Below, one piece after another: positions 1 through 5,458 of a stretch of DNA of 6,976 nucleotides. Position 1 is the stretch's first letter; each line of letters begins with the position of its first letter. Both the position numbers and the translations under genes were made by a program. Below the pieces are notes generated by a model. It had not been told where the DNA came from. It saw only the letters and a program-made list of their open reading frames with translations, and did no database searches. Origin of the DNA: Methylococcaceae bacterium UBA4132 (GTDB lineage Bacteria > Pseudomonadota > Gammaproteobacteria > Methylococcales > Methylomonadaceae); contig DFWO01000073.1 in the NCBI GenBank assembly GCA_002380945.1, positions 1 through 6,976 on the forward strand. Direction: 5' to 3'.

Positions 1-243
1 AATCACTGGTTTGAACCATTACCAGCTTCTTTTTGGGTGTCATTGTTCAGCCGACCATCTTGCGTGAATACAAATCCAACACGACCGCCAAGTATAGCCA
101 ACCGCTCTGAGTGTGGATGTAAGTGATGTCCGATACCCACGCCTAATTGGCTACAGTCTGGGTAAACTGGCGTTCAATATCTTCTCGAAAATAGGCAGAT
201 GATGCTTGCTATCCGTTGTGTGAACGAATTTGGACTTCCACAC
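1..243 (-). pseudogene. IS3-family transposase (OrfB) remnant, truncated by window edge
   Basis: Read on the minus strand, the segment gives the typical middle of an IS3-family OrfB integrase: KSKFVHTTDSKHHLP, then RQFTQTVAN, then AWVSDITYIHTQSGWLYLAV and VLDLYSRKMVG. The D of SDITYI (codon 128-130) is the first Asp of the DDE catalytic triad. The gene is dead. A 1-nt loss near 167-175 shifts the frame between the LN and RQF motifs. A TAG at 143-145 stands where Q is expected (N-Q-AW), and a TGA at 47-49 replaces the W of the usual VGW. After that the match fades (MTPKKKLVMVQ) and the window ends. No terminal inverted repeat or target duplication is visible. It starts immediately after the hisI stop, where hisE often lies in related operons. 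The family assignment is from motif recognition and is strong; the subgroup is not determined. Confidence 0.88.
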
Positions 244-248
244 CGTTA

Positions 249-632
249 TCAGTAAATTTCAGTAGGATTTTTTAACACGGGTTCAACCGCCTGCCACTCT
301 CCATCAATTAGCTGTCGATAAAAACAACTTTCGCGTCCTGTATGGCAAGCAATACCACCTTCTTGTTCAATGTGCAGTAACAGCACATCTTCATCACAAT
401 CCATAAACAAAGCTATGACTTTTTGTCTATGCCCTGATTCTTCACCCTTGCGCCATAGCCGACCGCGTGAGCGTGACCAATACACCGCATAACCTTCCTG
501 CACGGTTAAAGCCAACGATTCACGGTTCATCCACGCAAACATCACCACTTTGCCGCTGTCATGTTGTTGGGCAATCACAGGGATTAAGCCATCTTCTGTC
601 CAGCGGATTTCATTTAACCAAGTCATGTTCAT
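249..632 (-). CDS. hisI: Phosphoribosyl-AMP cyclohydrolase HisI (monofunctional)
   Basis: Cytoplasmic enzyme of histidine synthesis that hydrolyses the adenine ring of PRA-MP to give ProFAR, the substrate of HisA. The 127-residue product is the usual size for a stand-alone PRA-CH domain, with no HisE pyrophosphatase domain fused. Visible hallmarks are FAWMN (32-36), YWSRSRGRLWRKGEESGHRQ (51-70), the metal-binding DCDED segment with D78, D80 and D82, and the zinc cysteines C79, C96 and C103 in GGIACHTGRESCFYR. Two starts are possible: ATG at 630-632, or ATG at 624-626 giving MTWLNEIRW, which matches the common family start. Neither has a clear Shine-Dalgarno sequence. The gene is separated from hisF by about 2 kb of accessory genes and repeats, and a dead transposase follows it, so it may need its own promoter; none is obvious. 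No hisE is visible. Confidence 0.97.
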   Translation of the reverse strand: MNMTWLNEIRWTEDGLIPVIAQQHDSGKVVMFAWMNRESLALTVQEGYAVYWSRSRGRLWRKGEESGHRQKVIALFMDCDEDVLLLHIEQEGGIACHTGRESCFYRQLIDGEWQAVEPVLKNPTEIY

Positions 633-664
633 TATGTTTGTAAAATTGATTTAAAACAGTTAGT

Positions 665-756
665 AAGTAGCCCGTGTGGAGCGTAGCGGAACACGGGAAA
701 CAGTGTCATCATTAACGAAAAGCCCCGCATTCCGTTACACTCCATGCGGGCTACTT
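665..756. repeat. REPIN/BIME-like element: two inverted REP palindromes
   Basis: REP copy 1 (667-697, plus) is GTAG followed by the stem CCCGTGT, the 13-nt centre GGAGCGTAGCGGA and the stem ACACGGG. Copy 2 (724-754, read on minus) is GTAG, CCCGCAT, GGAGTGTAACGGA, ATGCGGG. The copies face each other across a 26-nt spacer, and their outer arms AAGTAGCCCG/CGGGCTACTT pair perfectly. The 5' GTAG plus imperfect palindrome is the signature of REP sequences mobilised by RAYT (TnpA_REP) transposases; no RAYT gene is in the window. The two copies differ at two stem pairs, and both differences are compensated, so each still folds. On the minus strand, copy 2 lies 16 nt after the PIN-gene stop and is followed by CTTTT, so it might also act as a terminator. 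Confidence 0.85.
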
Positions 757-770
757 GCTGAGGTACGCAC

Positions 771-1208
771 TTATCGCATTTGTGATTTGTAATTTATGTA
801 TTCAATGCATTCTTCAATTTCATCAACGCTGAAAATACGCACACCCAAAAGAACCTGCAATTTTTTTCGCTTCGACCAAATATCATCTTTGTCACTGGTT
901 ACAAACACATCGCATTGACTCTTGTAGGTAGAATCTAAGTGCAAAATATCAAATCTGTTTTTTAAACCAATTACAGCGCATATTTGTTCATATTTCTCTG
1001 AGCCAGAGAAGTCATTCCAACAGATTCCTTCCAAATCATTCCATCTGTAATTTTTCAAATCATCCCATGTTGCATTCGATGGAACTCCTGAATTTTTAAT
1101 ACGTTTGTTTTTATTTTCATACTTGAATGTGTACAGCTCTACAATTCCCTTATTTTGAAGACTCTTGAGTTCTTGTAGAAATGCGCCTGTATCACAATAA
1201 ACTTTCAT
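771..1208 (-). CDS. PIN-domain-like protein, putative
   Basis: The product has 145 residues and no specific gene name is recognised. The N-terminus MKVYCDTGAF has the hydrophobic strand plus Asp (D6) that opens PIN nuclease folds. The C-terminal half carries the other expected PIN elements: FDILHLDSTYKSQCDVFVTSDKDD (84-109), with D87 in the D-x-x-H-L position, D92, and D106 in the T-S-D motif that normally supplies the last metal ligand. The central acidic residue (usually E near 40) is not obvious. Residues 48-67 instead hold a short W-[DN]-D-[LF] repeat. PIN domains are usually Mg-dependent RNases, often VapC-type toxins, but no antitoxin gene lies upstream, so a toxin role is unsupported. 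The gene is visibly richer in A/T than the his genes and lies between repeats, which suggests horizontal acquisition. The start ATG at 1206-1208 has no strong ribosome site. Confidence 0.6.
   Translation of the reverse strand: MKVYCDTGAFLQELKSLQNKGIVELYTFKYENKNKRIKNSGVPSNATWDDLKNYRWNDLEGICWNDFSGSEKYEQICAVIGLKNRFDILHLDSTYKSQCDVFVTSDKDDIWSKRKKLQVLLGVRIFSVDEIEECIEYINYKSQMR
1012..1067 (-). repeat. Degenerate 24-bp tandem repeat inside the PIN-like gene
   Basis: The plus-strand octamers tcattcca (1012-1019), tcattcca (1036-1043) and tcatccca (1060-1067) recur exactly every 24 nt. They encode W64-N-D-F, W56-N-D-L and W48-D-D-L, a tryptophan every eight residues. Similarity is strongest in about 12 nt of each unit (for example caaatcat precedes the second and third) and weak in the remainder. 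This looks like an old in-frame duplication. Confidence 0.6.
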
Positions 1209-1316
1209 TTGATAACCCGTAATATGATGTAATCGTCACAAATTGATTAATTTTCGCAATTCATCTGCACATTCTATTGCACTATGTAAGCTAATCTCTT
1301 ATTGCGTGATATGTGC
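1209..1316. other. Intergenic gap with a possible coding remnant
   Basis: This 108-bp AT-rich gap lies between the Sel1 gene and the PIN-like gene. On the minus strand, positions 1236-1298 form a 20-codon open stretch ending in TGA whose translation (…AIECADELRKLINL) looks protein-like. It is closed upstream by TAA and has no ATG, GTG or TTG start. It could be the tail of a deleted gene, for example a lost partner of the PIN-like gene, or chance. No convincing promoter or terminator was found. Confidence 0.15.
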
Positions 1317-1949
1317 TTATGGGTGTTGAGCAATCCATTCACGGGTAAGTCTTTGTCCTTCTTCGATTTGCGAGGGTGTCATTTTTTCAATTAAAACATT
1401 TCTCGAATTTATGGCTTTCTCTAACCCTGTGGTAGCAGCAAGGTTTACCCACATATAAGCTTGACCGTAATCTTGTGGAACACCTTCGCCTTTATAATAC
1501 ATCACGCTGAGATTAAATTGTGCTAGTGCATGTCCATTATTAGCGGCTTTGCGATACCATGCGGTTGCTTGATCATGATCTTGTGGTAACCCGTTACCTC
1601 CGTCATACATCATACCGAGTATAAATTGCGCTGCTGCATCACCTTGATCAGCGGCTTTACGAAACCAAGTGGCAGCTTGACCGTAATCTTGTGGGACACC
1701 TTCGCCTCTGGCATACATCTCGCCTAGCATAAATTGCGCATTTACATAGCCCTGATAAGCTGCTTTGCGTACTTTACTCACACTGTCACTAGAGTTTAGT
1801 GTTGATTCAGCTCTTGTATCATTTGCAAACAATCCACCGAATAACAGAGCAGAAAGAACCACAAACGCAGGGAAAACACGAAATCTCACCTGATTTATTC
1901 TTTTTGGCTTACCAGAAAACAAAAAACAATTTTCTACAATTTCAAGCAT
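1317..1949 (-). CDS. Exported Sel1-repeat (TPR-like) protein
   Basis: From ATG 1947-1949 the product is 210 residues. Residues 23-41 are hydrophobic (FRVFPAFVVLSALLFGGLF) and are followed by TRA-ES, a plausible signal peptidase I site after A47, so the protein is likely periplasmic. Three 36-residue Sel1 units follow at about 61-96, 97-132 and 133-168. Each has the pattern RKAA-x-x-G-x-x-x-AQF-x-L-x-x-MY-x-x-G-x-G-(V/L)-PQD. A degenerate fourth helix pair and the familiar tail MTPSQIEEGQRLTREW come after them. Sel1 repeats form alpha-solenoids for protein-protein contacts; no partner is identifiable. This ATG is chosen because AAGGGG lies 5 nt upstream. A longer reading from TTG 1980-1982 would begin inside a palindromic repeat. 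A GTG at 1887-1889 would give a more classic short signal peptide, so the true start is not certain. Confidence 0.88.
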   Translation of the reverse strand: MLEIVENCFLFSGKPKRINQVRFRVFPAFVVLSALLFGGLFANDTRAESTLNSSDSVSKVRKAAYQGYVNAQFMLGEMYARGEGVPQDYGQAATWFRKAADQGDAAAQFILGMMYDGGNGLPQDHDQATAWYRKAANNGHALAQFNLSVMYYKGEGVPQDYGQAYMWVNLAATTGLEKAINSRNVLIEKMTPSQIEEGQRLTREWIAQHP

Positions 1950-1954
1950 ATTTG

Positions 1955-1960
1955 CCCCTT
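1955..1960 (-). promoter_or_regulatory. Ribosome binding site of the Sel1-repeat gene
   Basis: AAGGGG on the minus strand lies 5 nt before ATG 1947-1949. It is one of the few recognisable Shine-Dalgarno sequences in the window and favours this start over the upstream TTG at 1980-1982. Confidence 0.5.
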
Positions 1961-1970
1961 TTTTGGGTTT

Positions 1971-2054
1971 GCATCGTTCCAACGCTCTGCGTTGGAATGT
2001 CTCAGTTGACGTTCCAGCGTCTTCTTATATTCTTTAATCACACAATGCTGGAGC
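1971..2054. repeat. Palindromic repeat cluster (GTTCCAACGC/GCGTTGGAA type)
   Basis: The core is a near-perfect palindrome: TTCCAACGC (1977-1985), loop TCT, GCGTTGGAA (1989-1997), extended by a G-T wobble and a C-G pair. Beside it, GTTCCAGCGT (2011-2020) pairs with ATGCTGGAGC (2045-2054) through ten positions, including two G-T wobbles, across a 24-nt loop. Its plus-strand translation contains VPTLCVGM, a peptide that recurs in spurious ORFs from genomes rich in this palindrome, so it is likely a dispersed element. It fills the gap between the DUF2442 and Sel1 genes, and its right arm forms part of the last DUF2442 codons. No T-run follows, so it is not a standard terminator. Confidence 0.65.
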
Positions 2055-2322
2055 GTAGATTTTGCAATGGTTCATTACCGTCAATGTTAATCATCACAGA
2101 ATCCAAATAAAGCGTATCAGGACAAATATCTTGTTCATTTATCCACGTTACCGTGCCATCAGTAACAGCGACTTGTTTAAAATAATTAATATCTTGTAAC
2201 TCTCTAAATACACCAAAATCTAATAATGGTTTGCAATCATAAAGACCATATTCACCATTAGTAAATTCAAGTATTAATTGATAATCATCCGTTGGTTTAA
2301 CGGCTTTAACGCGCGGATTCAT
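2038..2322 (-). CDS. DUF2442 domain protein
   Basis: Protein of 94 residues matching the DUF2442 / NE0471 N-terminal-domain-like family by its characteristic pattern: PRVKAVKPTDDYQLILEFTN near the start, then YDCKPLLDFGVFRELQD, YFKQVAVTDGTVTW, and PDTLYLDSV near residue 75. The biochemical function of the family is unknown. It starts 3 nt after the DUF4160 stop, so the two are almost certainly co-transcribed and probably translationally coupled. The same gene order is common in cyanobacteria and sulfur bacteria, and the pair has been viewed as toxin-antitoxin-like, which is unproven. The C-terminal residues LRSSIV are encoded by the arm of a palindromic repeat, so this tail may be recently acquired. 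No Shine-Dalgarno sequence is visible. Confidence 0.88.
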   Translation of the reverse strand: MNPRVKAVKPTDDYQLILEFTNGEYGLYDCKPLLDFGVFRELQDINYFKQVAVTDGTVTWINEQDICPDTLYLDSVMINIDGNEPLQNLRSSIV

Positions 2323-2325
2323 TTG

Positions 2326-2595
2326 TTAACGCAAGGGTTCAATTTTATAAGGCAGTTCACCAGAAACAGCGAGTTGCCAATCTGCCATTAACTCGTCCTT
2401 ATGTATTTCAATCCATGCTTGTAATAATTTCATTTTGGCTTTTGGAATACTGCCTTCCAAAATATCACCCTCTGGAATAGCAACAATAACTTCGTCATCC
2501 TGATATTTAACATGGATATGCGGCAGTTTGTGTTGTTTATTATCCATGAAGTACATATAGATAATAATGCCGTAAAACATAGAAATAGTGGGCAT
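2326..2595 (-). CDS. DUF4160 domain protein
   Basis: Protein of 89 residues with the full DUF4160 pattern. It opens MPTISMFYGIIIYMYFMDNK, followed by HKLPHIHVKYQDDE (the conserved LPHxH motif at about 24-28), then an acidic strand, the basic KAKMKLLQAWIEIHKDEL helix, and the ending ELPYKIEPLR. The length is normal. The molecular activity is unknown; the conserved LPHIH histidines would be natural candidates for a functional site. It begins 2 nt downstream of the hisF stop and is followed after 3 nt by DUF2442. It therefore rides on the his transcript, which is unusual for a pair generally found as a mobile accessory module. The MPTIS start is the family norm and needs no adjustment. Confidence 0.9.
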   Translation of the reverse strand: MPTISMFYGIIIYMYFMDNKQHKLPHIHVKYQDDEVIVAIPEGDILEGSIPKAKMKLLQAWIEIHKDELMADWQLAVSGELPYKIEPLR

Positions 2596-2597
2596 GA

Positions 2598-3371
2598 CTA
2601 TAATCTCACTTCAATACCGCGTGAGCGCAAATGTTGTTTGGCTTGCTCAATAGTATATTCCCCAAAATGAAAAATACTTGCTGCTAAGACGGCATCGGCT
2701 TTGCCTTCTAAGATACCATCGGCTAAATGGTCTAAGTTACCCACGCCCCCTGAGGCAATGACTGGCACAGAGACTGCTTCACTGACAGCACGGGTTAGAG
2801 GCAAGTTAAAGCCGCTTTTAGTGCCGTCTTTGTCCATGCTGGTGAGTAAAATTTCACCTGCGCCGTATTTAACCATTTTTACAGCCCATGCAACGGCATC
2901 AATGCCTGTCGGTTTGCGTCCGCCGTGGGTGAAAATTTCCCAACGGTTCGGTTCACCTTCTGCGCTGACTTTTTTTGCATCAATGGCAACTACGATACAT
3001 TGTGAACCGAAACGGTCGGCAGCTTCTTTGACAAATTCAGGTCTAAACACTGCCGCACTGTTAATGCCGACTTTATCGGCACCAGCATTGAGCATAGTGC
3101 GTATGTCGTCTAAGGTACGAATACCACCGCCGACCGTTAAAGGAATAAACACTTCACTGGCGACTTGTTCCACTACATGAACCATCGTGTCGCGTTCGTG
3201 GTGCGTGGCAGTAATGTCTAAAAAAGTAATTTCATCCGCGCCTTCACGGTCATAACGGCGGGCAACTTCAACTGGGTCTCCTGCATCACGAATATCAACA
3301 AACTGTACGCCTTTTACTACGCGACCGTTATCAACATCTAGGCAGGGAATAATACGTTTGGCTAGGCTCAT
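2598..3371 (-). CDS. hisF: Imidazole glycerol phosphate synthase cyclase subunit HisF
   Basis: (beta/alpha)8-barrel enzyme that uses ammonia channelled from HisH to convert PRFAR to imidazole glycerol phosphate and AICAR. At 257 residues it is full length. The catalytic aspartates are visible: D12 in RIIPCLDVDNGRVVKG and D131 in CIVVAIDAKK. Phosphate-binding glycines appear in LTVGGGIR (79-85) and IASGGVGN (205-212). Its ATG (3369-3371) overlaps the hisA stop in an ATGA arrangement, so translation is probably coupled; no strong Shine-Dalgarno sequence is present. Downstream, where hisI or hisIE usually follows in gammaproteobacteria, DUF4160 begins after only 2 nt. Confidence 0.98.
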   Translation of the reverse strand: MSLAKRIIPCLDVDNGRVVKGVQFVDIRDAGDPVEVARRYDREGADEITFLDITATHHERDTMVHVVEQVASEVFIPLTVGGGIRTLDDIRTMLNAGADKVGINSAAVFRPEFVKEAADRFGSQCIVVAIDAKKVSAEGEPNRWEIFTHGGRKPTGIDAVAWAVKMVKYGAGEILLTSMDKDGTKSGFNLPLTRAVSEAVSVPVIASGGVGNLDHLADGILEGKADAVLAASIFHFGEYTIEQAKQHLRSRGIEVRL

Positions 3372-4102
3372 GCGTAAGACTCGGCGATTTTTTCAGCTTC
3401 GGCGAAATCCAATGTGCCTTCATAAATCGCACGTCCTGTAATCGCGCCCATAATGCCTTGATGGGCGACTTTGCCTAACGCATGAATATCGTCCATATTG
3501 GTGATACCGCCTGAGGCAATAACAGGGATATTGATGGCTTGTGCTAAACGGGCAGTGGCTTCGACATTGACACCTTGCATCATGCCATCTCTGGAAATGT
3601 CGGTGTAGATAATGGCTTCTACGCCATCGGCTTCAAAGTGCTGGGCTAAATCTATCACGTCATGTTTGGATAGTTTTGACCAACCATCAATGGCGACTTT
3701 GCCGTCTTTGGCATCCAAGCCAACGATAATATGGCGTGGATATTCAATCGCCATATCACGGACAAAATGTGGTTCGTTGACGGCTTTAGTGCCGATAATT
3801 ACATATTCCACACCTGCATTGAGATAGGCTTGGATGGTTTCTTCATCACGAATACCGCCGCCGATTTGGACGGGTACATCGGGATAGGCTTCGACGATGG
3901 CATGAATGACATCGGCATTTCTGGGTTTACCTGCAAACGCGCCATCTAAATCGACTAAATGGATGCGTCTTGCACCTAATGCAACCCAACGACCTGCTAC
4001 CTCCACAGGGTTGTCAGAAAATACCGTGTCATCTTCCATGCGTCCTTGACGTAGGCGCACACATTTACCTTCTTTTAAATCAATAGCGGGGATTAACAGC
4101 AT
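3368..4102 (-). CDS. hisA: ProFAR isomerase HisA
   Basis: Catalyses the Amadori rearrangement of ProFAR to PRFAR, the substrate of the HisF-HisH complex. From ATG 4100-4102 the protein is 244 residues, normal for the family. It starts MLLIPAIDLKEGKCVRLRQG, with catalytic D8. The second catalytic Asp is D130 in IIVGLDAKDG, and phosphate-loop glycines appear in QIGGGIR (79-85) and IASGGI (195-200). The frame is open upstream to 4135, but that reading would add eleven non-homologous residues and overlap hisH. GAGG placed 5 nt before this ATG settles the start. The gene begins 14 nt after the hisH stop and overlaps hisF by 4 nt. Confidence 0.98.
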   Translation of the reverse strand: MLLIPAIDLKEGKCVRLRQGRMEDDTVFSDNPVEVAGRWVALGARRIHLVDLDGAFAGKPRNADVIHAIVEAYPDVPVQIGGGIRDEETIQAYLNAGVEYVIIGTKAVNEPHFVRDMAIEYPRHIIVGLDAKDGKVAIDGWSKLSKHDVIDLAQHFEADGVEAIIYTDISRDGMMQGVNVEATARLAQAINIPVIASGGITNMDDIHALGKVAHQGIMGAITGRAIYEGTLDFAEAEKIAESYA

Positions 4103-4107
4103 AAAAA

Positions 4108-4111
4108 CCTC
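4108..4111 (-). promoter_or_regulatory. Ribosome binding site of hisA
   Basis: GAGG on the minus strand is followed by five T and then ATG (4100-4102). It lies in the 14-nt gap after the hisH stop and decides between this start and a longer in-frame reading that would overlap hisH. Confidence 0.65.
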
Positions 4112-4116
4112 AAAAG

Positions 4117-4758
4117 TTAAACTTGACCATTCCAATGTAAAAAGTTTTTTAACAGTTGTAAGCCAACTGCCTGACTTTTTTCGGGATGGAATTGTACGGC
4201 GAAAATATTGTTCTGTGCCAAAGCACAGGCGAACGCATCAGGATAATCAGCGGTTGCCGCTACCACAGACATGTCATCAGGCTGAGCATAATAGCTATGC
4301 ACAAAATAAAAGCGACTGTTTTGCGCAATATTTTCCCATAACGGATGGGGACGTTGCGTGACTTGATTCCAGCCCATGTGCGGTACTTTTAATATCTCAC
4401 CTTGCGCATCAAATAAGGGTTCTGGAAAATGCACAACGTGACCTGAAAAAACATTGAGACCATCGGTATGACCATTTTCCTCACTGTCGGTTAATAATGC
4501 CTGCATTCCTAAGCATATTCCTAACAAGGGTTTAGTGTTGGCAACTTGTTTAATCACGCTATCCAAGCCTGATTGTTGCAATGCCTGCATACAATCACGC
4601 ATTGCACCCACACCAGGGAAAACAACGCGGTCAGCAGTTAAAATTTCGTTTTCTTTAGCCGTCACTAACACCTCCACTTCGGGGGCGGCGTGTTGTAAGG
4701 CTTTGGCAATGGAATGTAAATTACCCATTCCGTAATCAATCACAGCAACAGAAGACAT
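4117..4758 (-). CDS. hisH: Imidazole glycerol phosphate synthase glutaminase subunit HisH
   Basis: Class I glutamine amidotransferase that releases ammonia from glutamine and passes it to HisF. The 213-residue product is of usual length. The catalytic triad is visible: C82 in LLGICLGMQ, H191 and E193 in FAVQFHPEKS. Other family markers are VIDYGMGNLHSI (6-17), VVFPGVGAM (45-53), KVPHMGWN (124-131) and FVHSYY (152-157). It starts 106 nt after hisB, beyond a hairpin with a T-run, so its expression may be partly uncoupled from hisB. The ATG at 4756-4758 has no clear Shine-Dalgarno sequence. Confidence 0.98.
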   Translation of the reverse strand: MSSVAVIDYGMGNLHSIAKALQHAAPEVEVLVTAKENEILTADRVVFPGVGAMRDCMQALQQSGLDSVIKQVANTKPLLGICLGMQALLTDSEENGHTDGLNVFSGHVVHFPEPLFDAQGEILKVPHMGWNQVTQRPHPLWENIAQNSRFYFVHSYYAQPDDMSVVAATADYPDAFACALAQNNIFAVQFHPEKSQAVGLQLLKNFLHWNGQV

Positions 4759-4816
4759 AAGTATAAATTTAAGTGATGACGGGGTAAGCCGTGCGTTGTT
4801 GGATTTAACATGGAGT

Positions 4817-4850
4817 AAAACAGCTTTAGCTGTTTATATACAGCTAAAGC
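4817..4850 (-). terminator. Hairpin with short T-run between hisB and hisH
   Basis: On the minus strand, GCTTTAGCTG (4841-4850) pairs perfectly with CAGCTAAAGC (4823-4832) across an 8-nt AT loop. TGTTTT follows, with the T-run at 4817-4820. This is a 10-bp stem of moderate GC content with a short T-run, so it would be a weak terminator, or a partial one that lowers expression of hisH and later genes relative to hisB. It points only in the his direction. An RNA-processing or mRNA-stability role is also possible. Confidence 0.5.
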
Positions 4851-4864
4851 GATTGAATTCCAGA

Positions 4865-5458
4865 CTAGAGAACACCTTTGGTAGATGGCATTATACCTGC
4901 CATGCGTTCATCGGCGGTAATTGCCATACGAATGGCGCGACCAAAGGCTTTAAAAACCGTTTCAGCGATGTGATGGGCATTAACGCCTTTCAAATTGTCG
5001 ATGTGTAGCGTGACACCTGCATGATTAACGAAGCCTTGAAAAAACTCTTTCAGCAAGTCCACATCGAAGTTGCCTATCATGGCTCTGGGGTAACTTACCT
5101 CATAAAACAAACTGGGACGACCTGAAAAATCAATGACAACCCGCGATAAAGCTTCATCTAATGGCACATAAGCATGACCATAACGATATAGTCCTTTTTT
5201 ATCGCCCACGGCTTTCGCAAAAGCTTGTCCTAACGTAATTCCGATGTCTTCAACAGTGTGGTGATCATCAATTTCTAAATCGCCATGTGAAACTATATCC
5301 ATATCAATCAAGCCATGTCGGGCAATTTGATCCAGCATGTGATCTAAAAAAGGCACGCCTGTTTCAAACGAGGCTTTACCTGTGCCATCCAGATTGAGGT
5401 TAATTTTAATTTGAGTTTCAAGCGTATTACGCTCGACTTGGGCGATTCGTTGGGTCAT
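4865..5458 (-). CDS. hisB: Imidazoleglycerol-phosphate dehydratase HisB (monofunctional)
   Basis: Mn-dependent dehydratase converting imidazole glycerol phosphate to imidazole acetol phosphate. At 197 residues it is the stand-alone IGPD type, without the histidinol-phosphatase domain fused in enteric bacteria. The two metal-binding repeats are clear. The first is FLDHMLDQIARHG (38-49) with DDHHTVED (64-71). The second is HIDNLKGVNAHHIAETVFKA (152-171), with H162, H163 and E166. SRVVIDFSGRP (105-115) and the canonical PSTKGVL end are present. MTQRIAQVERNTLETQI is the expected start. It is the first his gene in this cluster; hisD and hisC are not upstream. A 34-codon ORF overlaps its ATG by 4 nt. 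No confident promoter or Shine-Dalgarno sequence is visible. Confidence 0.98.
   Translation of the reverse strand: MTQRIAQVERNTLETQIKINLNLDGTGKASFETGVPFLDHMLDQIARHGLIDMDIVSHGDLEIDDHHTVEDIGITLGQAFAKAVGDKKGLYRYGHAYVPLDEALSRVVIDFSGRPSLFYEVSYPRAMIGNFDVDLLKEFFQGFVNHAGVTLHIDNLKGVNAHHIAETVFKAFGRAIRMAITADERMAGIMPSTKGVL

Noticed and set aside
771..1298. The PIN-like gene plus the short open stretch at 1236-1298 considered as a VapBC toxin-antitoxin pair.
   Set aside because: The stretch is only 20 codons, has an upstream stop and no start codon, and shows no recognisable antitoxin fold.
1317..1982. The longer Sel1 reading starting at TTG 1980-1982.
   Set aside because: The extra eleven residues are encoded partly by the palindrome, whereas the ATG at 1947-1949 has a Shine-Dalgarno sequence at good spacing.
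665..2054. The REPIN copies and the 1971-2054 palindromes considered as a CRISPR array.
   Set aside because: There are only two copies in each cluster, in inverted orientation, without regular unique spacers, and no cas genes are present.
1799..2110. A 103-codon plus-strand ORF opposite the Sel1 and DUF2442 genes.
   Set aside because: It is a translation of the palindromic repeat and the antisense of two real genes; its VPTLCVGM peptide is a known by-product of such repeats.
4740..4811. A 23-codon minus-strand ORF between hisB and hisH with three histidines (H7, H12, H13), considered as a his leader peptide.
   Set aside because: It lacks a histidine run, the only hairpin with a T-run lies before and not after it, it overlaps the start of hisH, and it has no ribosome site.
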